From assembly GCF_018069805.1 (NCBI RefSeq), contig NZ_JAGPYN010000005.1, positions 124,001-188,000 on the forward strand: DNA of 64,000 nt. Direction: 5' to 3'. The notes below the pieces were generated by a model. It was not told where the DNA came from, made no database searches, and saw only the letters and a program-made list of their open reading frames with translations. The stretch is from Pseudoalteromonas ostreae. GTDB taxonomy: Bacteria > Pseudomonadota > Gammaproteobacteria > Enterobacterales > Alteromonadaceae. Made by a program: the position numbers and the translations under genes. Shown here piece after piece: positions 56,561 through 64,000 of this stretch; within the stretch, counting starts at the first letter, position 1; the number at the start of each line of letters is the position of its first letter.

Positions 56561-59056
56561 ATGTCAAACCAAGATCCTAATCTCAGTCGAGAACAAGAAA
56601 AGTACGAAAACCCTGTCCCAAGCCGTGAGTTTATACTTACTCATATAAAAGACCGTGCCAAGCCTGCTAATTTTCATCAATTATGTGAAGAGTTAGCGGT
56701 AAGCGATGATGAGCGTCAAATTGCTTTTAAGCGTCGTTTACGTGCCATGGAGCGTGATGGTCAACTGTTCTTTAATAAATTTAAATGCTACGCCTTAATT
56801 GATGAAGCAGGGCTTGTTAAAGGCAAAGTAATTGGTCACCGTGACGGGTTTGGCTTTTTAGAAGTCGAAGGCGAAAGTAAAGACTGGTTTATTGCCAAAC
56901 ATCAAATGAGTATGGTATTGCATGGCGACATTGTGCTGGCTAAAGGCACTAAACGAGGCTCTGGTGGCAAGTGCGATGCGCGCATTATTAAAGTGCTGAC
57001 TGGCGAGCGAGCCCCGATTGTTGGTCGCTATTTTGTTGAGCATGGTATAGCAGTGGTGGTGGCGGAAGATCCGCGTATTACCCAAGATATTATTATTTTA
57101 CCAGGCAGTGAAAACGGCGCACGTCATAACCAAATGGTGCAAGTACAAATTACCCAAAACCCTAATCGTAATATGAATGCAGTGGGTAAAGTGATTGATG
57201 TATTAGGTGAGCATTTAGCCCCAGGTATGGAAATTGAAGTAGCACTGCGTAATCACGATATCCCACATGTATGGCCTGAAGCGGTTGAAAAGCAGGTGGA
57301 GCATTTAGGTGAATTTGTTGAAGAAGCCGACAAGCAAAATCGTGTTGATTTACGTGATTTACCATTAGTAACAATTGATGGTGAAGACGCGCGTGACTTT
57401 GATGATGCAGTGTATTGTGAGCCGGTTGAATCGGGTGGTTGGCGGTTATGGGTGGCGATTGCCGATGTATCCCACTATGTAGGAATGAACACCCCACTTA
57501 ATGCCGAGGCAATCGAACGAGGTAACTCAGTGTATTTCCCTGAGCAAGTTATTCCTATGTTGCCAAAAGTATTGTCTAATGGCTTATGTTCATTAAATCC
57601 AAAAGTTGACCGTTTATGTATGGTCGCAGAAATGCTGGTATCGGCTGAAGGTAAATTATCAGGCTATCGTTTTTACGAAGCGGTGATGAATTCGCATGCG
57701 CGCTTAACCTACACCAAAGTAAACGCTATTTTACAAGGTGATGAGAAGTTACGTACTGAATACGCACCGGTCGTGCCACATTTAACTGATTTACAGCAAA
57801 TGTATATGGCATTAAAAGCCGCCCGCCAAGAGCGCGGAGCGATTGAGTTTGAAACCCTCGAAACTCGCTTTGTATTTAACGCTCAGCGTAAAATTGAATC
57901 AATAGTGCCGGTACTGCGTAATGACGCCCACAAGCTGATTGAAGAATGTATGATTTTAGCCAATGTGTCAGCGGCTAAAATGCTTGAAAAACACGAAGCC
58001 AGCGCGCTTTATCGTGTTCATGCTGAACCAGATGGTGAAAAACTGGCTAACTTTAGACAGTTTTTATCAGAGTTGGGTATTGAATCAACACTCAGTGATG
58101 AGCCAACACCAAAAGAAATTACCCATGTGTTAGCCAAGCTTGGCGACCGCCCTGATGCTGAACTTATCCAAACTATGCTACTGCGTTCGATGAAGCAGGC
58201 AGTATATCAAGCTGAAAACATCGGTCACTTTGGTTTGTCATTAGGCGAATATGCACATTTCACTTCGCCAATTCGTCGTTACCCAGATTTAGTCGTACAT
58301 CGTGCCATTAAAGGCATTTTGAAAGCGCAAGGTATGGTTACGTCGGGTGCGTATGTTTATAGTGACGAAGAAGTTGCGCAATTGGGTGAGCAGTGCTCAA
58401 ATACGGAGCGTCGCGCTGATGATGCAACCCGTGAAGTAGCTGATTGGCTGAAGTGTGAATACATGCAAGATCATGTGGGTGACGAATTTGAAGGGGTGAT
58501 CTCATCGGTTACTAACTTTGGTTTGTTTATTCGCTTAGCTGATTTACAAATTGATGGCCTTATCCATGTCACTAATTTAGGCGATGAATATTTTCAATAT
58601 GATGGCGCTAAACATTGCTTGATTGGTGAGCATTCTCGTAAAGTTTATCGTTTAGGTGATAAAGTAACGGTTCAGGTGGCATCAGTAAGCTTGGATGAGC
58701 GCCGTATTAACTTAACGTTAGATGGCAATGTGGCACAAGATAGATATGCTCGTCGTCGTAGTGACACGAAAGGTCACACTCCAGCAAGCGTTCGTTCACA
58801 GCTAAAACGTGGCAAAATACCAGGTAAAAAAGCTGACGCAAAAGAGTCAGGTGAACTTAGCGGTCGTTCTGAACAGAGCAAAGCAAAGCCCAAAAAAAAC
58901 AGTGCCAGTAGAGGTAAAAAGAAGCCAGCAGGAAAGTCAGCTGCTGCAACCACTACCACAGCAGTAAAAAAACCGAAAAAAAAGGCTGTTAAAAAGCCAA
59001 AAAGACCCGGCAGAAACGCCCGTAAAAGTAAGAGTTCAGGAGCAAGTGATACGTGA
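56561..59056 (+). CDS. rnr: Ribonuclease R
   Basis: This 831-residue 3'-5' exoribonuclease has an N-terminal helix-turn-helix ([24 protein letters not shown]), cold-shock domains ([16 protein letters not shown]), an RNB domain with the catalytic Asp cluster in [13 protein letters not shown], an S1 domain ([20 protein letters not shown]) and a very basic Lys/Arg/Ala-rich tail (about 740-831). It degrades structured RNA. It overlaps rlmB by four bases, the usual rnr-rlmB operon. Confidence 0.97.
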   Translation: MSNQDPNLSREQEKYENPVPSREFILTHIKDRAKPANFHQLCEELAVSDDERQIAFKRRLRAMERDGQLFFNKFKCYALIDEAGLVKGKVIGHRDGFGFLEVEGESKDWFIAKHQMSMVLHGDIVLAKGTKRGSGGKCDARIIKVLTGERAPIVGRYFVEHGIAVVVAEDPRITQDIIILPGSENGARHNQMVQVQITQNPNRNMNAVGKVIDVLGEHLAPGMEIEVALRNHDIPHVWPEAVEKQVEHLGEFVEEADKQNRVDLRDLPLVTIDGEDARDFDDAVYCEPVESGGWRLWVAIADVSHYVGMNTPLNAEAIERGNSVYFPEQVIPMLPKVLSNGLCSLNPKVDRLCMVAEMLVSAEGKLSGYRFYEAVMNSHARLTYTKVNAILQGDEKLRTEYAPVVPHLTDLQQMYMALKAARQERGAIEFETLETRFVFNAQRKIESIVPVLRNDAHKLIEECMILANVSAAKMLEKHEASALYRVHAEPDGEKLANFRQFLSELGIESTLSDEPTPKEITHVLAKLGDRPDAELIQTMLLRSMKQAVYQAENIGHFGLSLGEYAHFTSPIRRYPDLVVHRAIKGILKAQGMVTSGAYVYSDEEVAQLGEQCSNTERRADDATREVADWLKCEYMQDHVGDEFEGVISSVTNFGLFIRLADLQIDGLIHVTNLGDEYFQYDGAKHCLIGEHSRKVYRLGDKVTVQVASVSLDERRINLTLDGNVAQDRYARRRSDTKGHTPASVRSQLKRGKIPGKKADAKESGELSGRSEQSKAKPKKNSASRGKKKPAGKSAAATTTTAVKKPKKKAVKKPKRPGRNARKSKSSGASDT

Positions 59057-59799
59057 GTAATGAATTGATTTTTGGCTTTCACTCTGTTGAAGCAATTTTC
59101 GCAAGTGAGCCTGAGCGTTTTATTGAGATTTATGCTTTAAAAGGGCGTGATGACAAACGCTTATCTCCAATTATTGAAGAGGCGCGTAAGTTTGGTATCT
59201 CAGTGCAGTTTATGCAGCGTAAAGCCCTTGATAACAAATCAAAGGGTGAGCAGCATCAAGGCATTATTGCTAACGTGATTGCGGCCCCGACTTTCAATGA
59301 AAAAGATTTGGATGCAATAATCGCCCGTGAAGAAACGCCGTTTTTACTGGTTTTAGACGGCATAACAGATCCGCATAATTTAGGTGCTTGTTTACGTAGT
59401 GCAGACGCCGCCGGTGTTCACGCTATTATTGTGCCAAAAGATAAATCAGCTAAATTAAATGGCACAGCGCGTAAAGTGGCCTGTGGCGCAGCTGAGACAG
59501 TACCGCTGATCCAAGTCACCAATCTTGCCCGTACTTTACGTGAAATTAAAGATGCCGGTGTTTGGGTTGTTGGTACTGCTGGCGAAACCGATGTGCATGT
59601 ATTTGATGCCAATCTAACCGGCCCTATGGCAATTGTTATGGGCGCTGAAGGTGAAGGTATGCGCCGCTTAACGCGTGAACATTGTGACGTGTTAGTTAAA
59701 ATTCCAATGGCAGGCACTGTTTCAAGTTTAAACGTATCTGTAGCAACAGGTGTTTGTTTGTTTGAAGTGTTACGCCAGAGAAACGCGACACAGTTATAA
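59053..59799 (+). CDS. rlmB: 23S rRNA (guanosine2251-2'-O)-methyltransferase
   Basis: This 248-residue SpoU (SPOUT) methyltransferase starts with GTG overlapping the rnr stop. Motifs are [33 protein letters not shown] and [18 protein letters not shown], the knotted SAM site. The N-terminal domain (GFHSVEAIF) is the substrate-binding L30-like part. Confidence 0.96.
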   Translation: MSNELIFGFHSVEAIFASEPERFIEIYALKGRDDKRLSPIIEEARKFGISVQFMQRKALDNKSKGEQHQGIIANVIAAPTFNEKDLDAIIAREETPFLLVLDGITDPHNLGACLRSADAAGVHAIIVPKDKSAKLNGTARKVACGAAETVPLIQVTNLARTLREIKDAGVWVVGTAGETDVHVFDANLTGPMAIVMGAEGEGMRRLTREHCDVLVKIPMAGTVSSLNVSVATGVCLFEVLRQRNATQL

Positions 59800-59840
59800 A
59801 AGCTTTAAGCTTGTAGCTGTCAGTTTAGAGATAAAATTTG

Positions 59841-59877
59841 AAACCATGCTTGACTTAATAAGCATGGTTTTTCTTTT
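59841..59877 (+). terminator. Terminator after rlmB
   Basis: The stem aaaccatgctt / aagcatggttt with an eight-base loop and a T-rich tail, 42 bases after the rlmB stop. Confidence 0.85.
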
Positions 59878-59926
59878 TGAGCTGATAGCTGATTTTTCAA
59901 CTTACCACTTAAAGCTAAAAACCTAC

Positions 59927-59955
59927 TTGCTTAATTTTCCGACTAAGCGTAAAAT
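59927..59955 (+). promoter_or_regulatory. Probable rpsF operon promoter
   Basis: ttgctt (59927-59932) and taaaat (59950-59955) with 17 bases between, followed by a gcgcgc discriminator typical of stringently controlled ribosomal promoters. Confidence 0.6.
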
Positions 59956-59998
59956 GCGCGCTCATTTCGGCCTATTTAATATTAATTCCTTGCCTTAA

Positions 59999-60047
59999 AC
60001 CGACCGGCTGAAACGGTAGAAGGCTCTATTAACCGTAAGGAATATCC
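59999..60047 (+). promoter_or_regulatory. Candidate S6:S18 leader RNA upstream of rpsF
   Basis: The leader just before rpsF contains accg...cggt pairing (60000-60017) and a second alternative pairing of acggt (60013-60017) with accgt (60033-60037). The S6:S18 complex is known to bind a conserved leader at this place and repress rpsF-priB-rpsR-rplI. Structure recognition here is by eye only. Confidence 0.4.
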
Positions 60048-60389
60048 ATGCGTCATTACGAAATCGTATTCATGGTTCACCCAGATCAGAGTGAGCAAGT
60101 TTCTGGTATGATCGAACGTTATACTGGTTCTATCACTGAAGCTGGTGGTGTTATCCACCGTCTTGAAGACTGGGGCCGCCGTCAACTGGCATACCCAATC
60201 AACAAGCTTCATAAAGCTCATTATGTTCTTATGAACGTTGAAGCACCTACTGAAGTAATCAGCGAGCTAGAAACTACTTTCCGCTACAACGATGCAGTGC
60301 TTCGTAACTTAGTTATGCGTACTAAAGACGCTGTAACTGAAGCATCTCCTCTTGTAAGAGAAGAGAAGAAAGAAGCACCAGCTGCTTAA
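60048..60389 (+). CDS. rpsF: 30S ribosomal protein bS6
   Basis: This 113-residue protein has [21 protein letters not shown] at its start, [23 protein letters not shown] in the middle and a short acidic/Ala tail. It binds 16S rRNA together with S18, whose gene lies in the same operon. Confidence 0.98.
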   Translation: MRHYEIVFMVHPDQSEQVSGMIERYTGSITEAGGVIHRLEDWGRRQLAYPINKLHKAHYVLMNVEAPTEVISELETTFRYNDAVLRNLVMRTKDAVTEASPLVREEKKEAPAA

Positions 60390-60442
60390 TTGTTTTGAGT
60401 CCAAGCATGGTGTTTGATCAGCGATAATTTAAGGTAAACCAT

Positions 60443-60760
60443 ATGGTCAGTCCTTTTATGAATCAGCTGGTTATTTCTGGGGTTGTTTGTAAAACACCTA
60501 AGATTAGCCAAAGCCCTGCTGGTATCCCGCATTGTATTTTTGTTGTAGAACATAAATCAATGCAAGTTGAAGCTAACCTTAACCGTAATAGTTATGTAAG
60601 GCTTCAAGTGGTTGCCAGTGGTAAGCAAATGCAACAACAGACTCAACATTTGCACGTTGGGCAGGCATTGCAAGTGAGCGGTTTTTTAAATCGTCACGAA
60701 GGTCGTAACGGCCTTAGCCAATTGGTTTTGCATGCTCAGCATATAGAAAGAATTATTTGA
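60443..60760 (+). CDS. priB: Primosomal replication protein N (PriB)
   Basis: This 105-residue single-strand-binding OB-fold protein has NQLVISGVVCKTPKISQSPAGIPHC and FVVEHKS, then VSGFLNRHEGRNGLSQLVLHAQ. It helps restart stalled replication forks with PriA. Its location between rpsF and rpsR is conserved. Confidence 0.95.
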   Translation: MVSPFMNQLVISGVVCKTPKISQSPAGIPHCIFVVEHKSMQVEANLNRNSYVRLQVVASGKQMQQQTQHLHVGQALQVSGFLNRHEGRNGLSQLVLHAQHIERII

Positions 60761-60772
60761 GGAATTTATCTC

Positions 60773-61000
60773 ATGGCACGTTATTTCAGACGTCGTAAGT
60801 TCTGCCGCTTTAAAGCGGAAGGCGTACAACAAATCGATTATAAAGATCTAGCTACTCTTAGAAACTATGTTACAGAAAGTGGCAAAATCGTACCTAGCCG
60901 TATTACAGGTACTAGCGCTAAATACCAGCGCCAGCTAGCAACAGCTATTAAGCGTGCTCGCTACTTAGCCCTTCTTCCATACACTGACTTACATAAGTAA
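60773..61000 (+). CDS. rpsR: 30S ribosomal protein bS18
   Basis: This 75-residue basic protein has [12 protein letters not shown] and [35 protein letters not shown], the S18 signature. It forms a heterodimer with S6 on the 30S platform. Confidence 0.98.
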
Positions 61001-61036
61001 GCAGCGGATTAACACGTTTTTAAAAGGTGTAGAAAC

Positions 61037-61489
61037 ATGCAAGTTATTCTACTAGATAAGATCGCTAACCTAGGTGGCCTAGGTGACCAGGTTGTAGTTA
61101 AATCTGGCTTCGCACGTAACTTCCTTTTCCCACAAGGTAAGGCAGTTCCTGCAACTAAAGCTAACGTTGAAACTTTTGACGCACGTCGTGCTGAGCTTGA
61201 AGCGAAAATCGCTGACCAGCTTGTTGCTGCACAAGCACGCGCTGATAAGCTTGAAGCATTAGCTGAAGTTACATTAGTATCTAAAGCCGGTGACGAAGGT
61301 AAGTTATTCGGTTCTATCGGTACTCGCGACATCGCTGACGCTATCTCAGCTGTTGGTGTTGAAGTTACTAAGTCAGAAGTTCGTTTACCTCTAGGTACTA
61401 TCCGTGAGACTGGCGAATTTGACGTATCAATCGCAGTTCATTCAGAAGTAACGGCTACTATCAAAGTAATCGTGATCGCTGAAGCTTAA
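61037..61489 (+). CDS. rplI: 50S ribosomal protein bL9
   Basis: This 150-residue protein has the N-terminal rRNA-binding domain [19 protein letters not shown] and [17 protein letters not shown], a long central helix and a C-terminal domain with [15 protein letters not shown]. It is the last gene of the operon. Confidence 0.98.
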   Translation: MQVILLDKIANLGGLGDQVVVKSGFARNFLFPQGKAVPATKANVETFDARRAELEAKIADQLVAAQARADKLEALAEVTLVSKAGDEGKLFGSIGTRDIADAISAVGVEVTKSEVRLPLGTIRETGEFDVSIAVHSEVTATIKVIVIAEA

Positions 61490-61503
61490 TTTTTAATTAA
61501 GCG

Positions 61504-61535
61504 AAAAAAGCCGTACTGAAAAGTACGGCTTTTTT
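61504..61535 (+). terminator. Terminator after rplI
   Basis: The perfect stem aaaaaagccgtact / agtacggctttttt with a gaaa tetraloop, 15 bases after the rplI stop. Confidence 0.94.
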
Positions 61536-61699
61536 GTTGATTACTATCACTACCACCCACATCCTGAACGTGCCATTTTCATATCAACATTAGGTAAAGT
61601 CCCTTTTTTAGGTTTTTATCAGTGTTATTTGATTTAAAATAAAAACTAATTATTTATACCTATTAAAATGTAGCTGCATTGTAATAAGGTTACAGATTA

Positions 61700-61729
61700 T
61701 TGACAGTGACAGCGTTGTCTCTGTATATT
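61700..61729 (+). promoter_or_regulatory. Promoter of the minor pilin operon
   Basis: Consensus ttgaca (61700-61705), 18-base spacer, tatatt (61724-61729). Transcription would start about 25-30 bases before the first pilin gene. No sigma-54 motif is seen. Confidence 0.7.
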
Positions 61730-61763
61730 GTTTGAGCGCTTGACATAGTGTAAGGATGTAAAA

Positions 61764-62201
61764 TTGAAAGAGCAGATGATGAAAAATGCGAAGCTTTCTT
61801 CTGGTTTCACATTAATTGAGTTATTAATAGTTGTGGCTATTCTTGGTATTTTATACAGTGTCGCTATGCCTTCATATGTCGAGCATATGGAGCGTAGTCG
61901 CCGTGCCGATATTCAACAAGTAATGTTGCAACATGGCGCAGTCTTAGAGCGGATTTATTCGCGTAATGGTGGTTATCCAAACGCTTTTGATACGGCAAAA
62001 AATACAGATTTTTATACTTTTACTTATACAGCGCTAAACCGCGTTAGTGGCGCTGCAGCGGATGCTAATTTTAAAAGTCGTGCATTTACATTAACTGCAA
62101 CCCCAAAAATCGGTTCTGCCCAAGCAGGAGATCGCTGTGGTGCATTAGTGATTAAGCATGATGGCACACAATCAGCTGATGCTAATAGTTGCTGGGAGTA
62201 A
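61764..62201 (+). CDS. pilE: Type IV minor pilin PilE
   Basis: This 145-residue prepilin has a class III signal: short basic leader ending SSG, then FTLIELLIVVAILGILYSVAMPSY with Glu5. The C-terminal CGALVIKHDGTQSADANSCW loop has the two Cys of the PilE D-region. TTG at 61764 has an aagga site seven bases upstream; ATG at 61776 is the alternative and would shorten the leader by four residues. It is followed by the other minor pilins. Confidence 0.88.
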   Translation: MKEQMMKNAKLSSGFTLIELLIVVAILGILYSVAMPSYVEHMERSRRADIQQVMLQHGAVLERIYSRNGGYPNAFDTAKNTDFYTFTYTALNRVSGAAADANFKSRAFTLTATPKIGSAQAGDRCGALVIKHDGTQSADANSCWE

Positions 62202-62203
62202 CA

Positions 62204-62653
62204 ATGACTAGAACAGCCGGTTTTACATTAGTCGAGTTGATGATTGTGGTTGGGATCGTTGCGATTATGGCGGTATTAGCGTTTCCTTCTTTTAGCCAGC
62301 AAATCATGCAAGATCGGGTTGTTACCACCGCAAATCAGCTCAATAGTGTGTATAAATATGCGCGCAGTGAGGCGGTAAAACGTAATCGTGAGATTAAGCT
62401 AGTGGTAAGTGGCGATAAATGGCAGGTAACAGCAGCTGTTGATGGTGTTGATACAGTATTAAAAGAATTCGTCATCCAACATCATGGTGTAACAGTTGGT
62501 TTAGTTGAGCGTACCGTGTGGTCAAGTGGCGAAATCTCTGCGGCGAGCGAGATTTTAATTAAAGATGACAATGATAAAACGGTAGATTATTACTTGTGCA
62601 TTTTAAAAAGTGGCCAAAATTGGTTAGTTGAAAAATCAGTGGCATGTGCATAA
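62204..62653 (+). CDS. fimT: Type IV minor pilin FimT/FimU (GspH-like)
   Basis: This protein of 149 residues has leader MTRTAG, cleavage before FTLVELMIVVGIVAIMAVLAFPSF, and the GspH/FimT pattern (NQLNSVYKYARSEAVKRNREI, then VWSSGEI). ATG at 62204 follows ggag by about six bases; upstream TTG at 62189 is not favoured. It initiates the pilus tip complex. Confidence 0.86.
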   Translation: MTRTAGFTLVELMIVVGIVAIMAVLAFPSFSQQIMQDRVVTTANQLNSVYKYARSEAVKRNREIKLVVSGDKWQVTAAVDGVDTVLKEFVIQHHGVTVGLVERTVWSSGEISAASEILIKDDNDKTVDYYLCILKSGQNWLVEKSVACA

Positions 62654-63066
62654 TGATTAAACAAAGTGGCTTTTCATTATTAGAAGTGATGTTGTCGGTT
62701 GTTATCGCTGGTATTGCTTTATTAGGGTTGGCAGCAGCTCAGCTCAAATCCCTACAATATGCCACTAACAGTTTTAATTACACCGTATCGCTGGTGCAAG
62801 GGCAAAATACGTTAGAGCGTATTTGGCCTCGTTTGTGTGAGTTACAAACGACGAATCCGGCGTTATTCACGGATGCTAACTTTCGTGCCTCTTTAGATCC
62901 GCAAATCGATGAGTATCAGCTGAGGCTACCTGCGGCGTATGCGCATGCTATGCAAATCACAGTTTCATGGGCTGATGAGCGGATCAAGCAACAAGACCCT
63001 GCTCAATTAGAAAATCAAATTACCTTAAATGCTAGTTACCCTGAACTACCAGTTGGGTGTATTTGA
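62653..63066 (+). CDS. pilV: Type IV minor pilin PilV
   Basis: This 137-residue prepilin has leader MIKQSG, cleavage before FSLLEVMLSVVIAGIALLGLAAAQLKSL, the PilV/GspI-type N-terminus. The start overlaps the fimT stop by one base. It contributes to the tip complex. Confidence 0.85.
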   Translation: MIKQSGFSLLEVMLSVVIAGIALLGLAAAQLKSLQYATNSFNYTVSLVQGQNTLERIWPRLCELQTTNPALFTDANFRASLDPQIDEYQLRLPAAYAHAMQITVSWADERIKQQDPAQLENQITLNASYPELPVGCI

Positions 63067-63590
63067 TGATGGCAATTTATCGTCCGCAAGGTTACACCCT
63101 TGTAGAATTGATGGTCGCTCTAGCCGCTGGTTCATTTCTACTAGCTGGAGTTAGCCTTTCATACTCAGCCATTAAAGGCACTATTTCAGTGAGTAAAGAG
63201 CTTGAAAATGCACAAGAAGTAATACGTTATACTAGTAAGGTTTTTACTCGTAGCATTAAGCAAACACCAAGCACACCTTTGGTTGCAGTAGATGGTTCGG
63301 CAATCACTGTTTCTCAGTCTGCAGGGGTTATCACCTGTAATGGCAGTATATCAACAGCTGATATAAATGAAGTTTATAGCCTAGTGGGCAATAATTTAAT
63401 GTGTACGTTAGGAGCAGCTCCAGCAGAGCGGTTATTGACGGGAGTCGCCCAGTTGAGTTTTGCAATTGATAATAACATTGTCACTATTAATGTTGGCCCA
63501 GAGAACTTACCTGCGCAATTTGGAGACACTATTGCCATTGATATTGCGGTCTCTAATGTTATTTTAAACAATGCTTTTGGTGGTGTGTAA
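63066..63590 (+). CDS. pilW: Type IV minor pilin PilW
   Basis: This 174-residue prepilin has leader ending RPQG, then YTLVELMVALAAGSFLLAGVSLSY, the PilW/GspJ-type N-terminus. It is shorter than typical PilW proteins, which often exceed 250 residues. ATG at 63066 overlaps the pilV stop; 63069 is the alternative. Confidence 0.82.
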   Translation: MMAIYRPQGYTLVELMVALAAGSFLLAGVSLSYSAIKGTISVSKELENAQEVIRYTSKVFTRSIKQTPSTPLVAVDGSAITVSQSAGVITCNGSISTADINEVYSLVGNNLMCTLGAAPAERLLTGVAQLSFAIDNNIVTINVGPENLPAQFGDTIAIDIAVSNVILNNAFGGV

Positions 63591-64000
63591 TGGCTAAAAA
63601 ACAAAGTGGTTTTACGCTTGTAACAGTACTTATCCTCACCAGTATGGCGAGTATTGTGGTACTTAATTCATTGCGTGAAAATATTATTCAAGAGCGTATG
63701 AGTGGCAATTTTCAAAAGAAAATAAATAGCCGTTTACTCGCTGAAAAAGGTGTCTTTGAAGAAGCTAAGTTATTACAGCAAACTTTTTCAGATGATAAAA
63801 CCTTAGATATCGATGGTTTGATCGCAGCGACAGGCACAGCATCAGGCCGCGGTTTGATTGGCGAAGATGCAACTTATAATGCCAGTATTAGTAAAAATGC
63901 TGCTGGAGAGCTAGAAATCACCAGCTTGGGTGAGCGTTATGGTGGTGATGCACAAAGTAATTTAGTCGCACGGTTTGGATTTACGGCTGGTAAAAGAGGC
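63590..64000 (+). CDS. pilX: Type IV minor pilin PilX (partial, runs off the window)
   Basis: At least 137 residues; the 3' end lies outside. Leader MAKKQSG, then FTLVTVLILTSMASIVVLNSLRENIIQERMSGNFQKKINS, with the PilX-typical ERMSGN segment. Position 5 of the mature protein is Thr, not Glu, as in some PilX/GspK-type tip pilins. The start overlaps the pilW stop by one base. PilY1 is expected next. Confidence 0.83.
   Translation, partial: MAKKQSGFTLVTVLILTSMASIVVLNSLRENIIQERMSGNFQKKINSRLLAEKGVFEEAKLLQQTFSDDKTLDIDGLIAATGTASGRGLIGEDATYNASISKNAAGELEITSLGERYGGDAQSNLVARFGFTAGKRG

Noticed and set aside
58774..59082. Minus-strand frame with a hydrophobic Leu/Phe-rich translation
   Set aside because: It is the mirror of the Lys-rich tail of RNase R (aaa/aag codons read as ttt/ctt), not a membrane protein.
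59750..59998. Open frame of 82 codons over the rlmB end and the rpsF upstream region
   Set aside because: It overlaps the rlmB C-terminus in another frame and reads through a clear terminator hairpin and the rpsF promoter; no protein family is visible.

Overview
This window comes from the chromosome of a marine-type gammaproteobacterium, most likely Pseudoalteromonas or a close relative in the Alteromonadales. The inference rests on conserved gene orders (petC-sspA-sspB; dolP-diaA-yraN-lpoA divergent from rsmI; rnpB; a complete mraZ-to-lpxC division cluster; rpsF-priB-rpsR-rplI; type IVa minor pilins), a meso-diaminopimelate-type MurE, a moderate-to-low GC content, and many EAL/GGDEF, chemotaxis and two-component proteins. 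No taxonomic search could be run.

Layout. 1-1620: end of petC (cytochrome c1) and sspA-sspB. 1621-2045: intergenic block with three REP/BIME-like palindromic pairs. 2046-5480 (minus): dolP, diaA, yraN, lpoA; rsmI is divergent. 6443-6822: RNase P RNA. 6802-13889: a genomic island bounded by a perfect 65-bp direct repeat of the rnpB 3' end plus its terminator. 13893-18970 (minus): a YoaK/DUF1275 membrane protein, a large GGDEF-EAL protein and a YqjD/YqjE-like trio. 19355-37316: promoter, MraZ operator and the dcw cluster mraZ-rsmH-ftsL-ftsI-murE-murF-mraY-murD-ftsW-murG-murC-ddlB-ftsQ-ftsA-ftsZ, then lpxC with its own promoter and terminator. 37352-46419: mostly minus-strand housekeeping genes (yjjG, yjjX, prkB, a secreted M1 aminopeptidase, an integrase-like protein without the expected catalytic residues, a GST-like protein, a parvulin and a glutathione peroxidase) with two small plus-strand unknowns. 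46544-56440: a GNAT acetyltransferase, a hybrid kinase/response regulator pair, queG, a chemoreceptor, a GDPD, an EamA transporter and a DesK/DesR-like pair with a small membrane protein. 56561-61535: rnr-rlmB and the rpsF operon. 61764-64000: a minor pilin operon running off the end.

The most interesting part is the island in the 3' end of rnpB. It holds a truncated, frameshifted tyrosine recombinase next to the left repeat; an AAA+ ATPase plus subtilisin-like protease pair that fits the IetAS system (described as a plasmid-stability toxin-antitoxin module and later as an anti-phage system); a Panacea-domain protein with a small unknown partner (a candidate PanAT-type toxin-antitoxin pair); and, in the opposite orientation, an AHH-motif nuclease toxin with an Imm11/DUF1629-like immunity protein. 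The island therefore consists almost entirely of toxin-antidote or defence modules, and its own integrase appears dead. Functions of the unknown partner genes are inference.

In the dcw cluster most genes overlap by 1-26 bases or are separated by a few tens of bases, consistent with one long transcript started in front of four 10-bp-spaced MraZ boxes. The cluster ends with lpxC; the secM-secA genes that follow it in enterics are not there.
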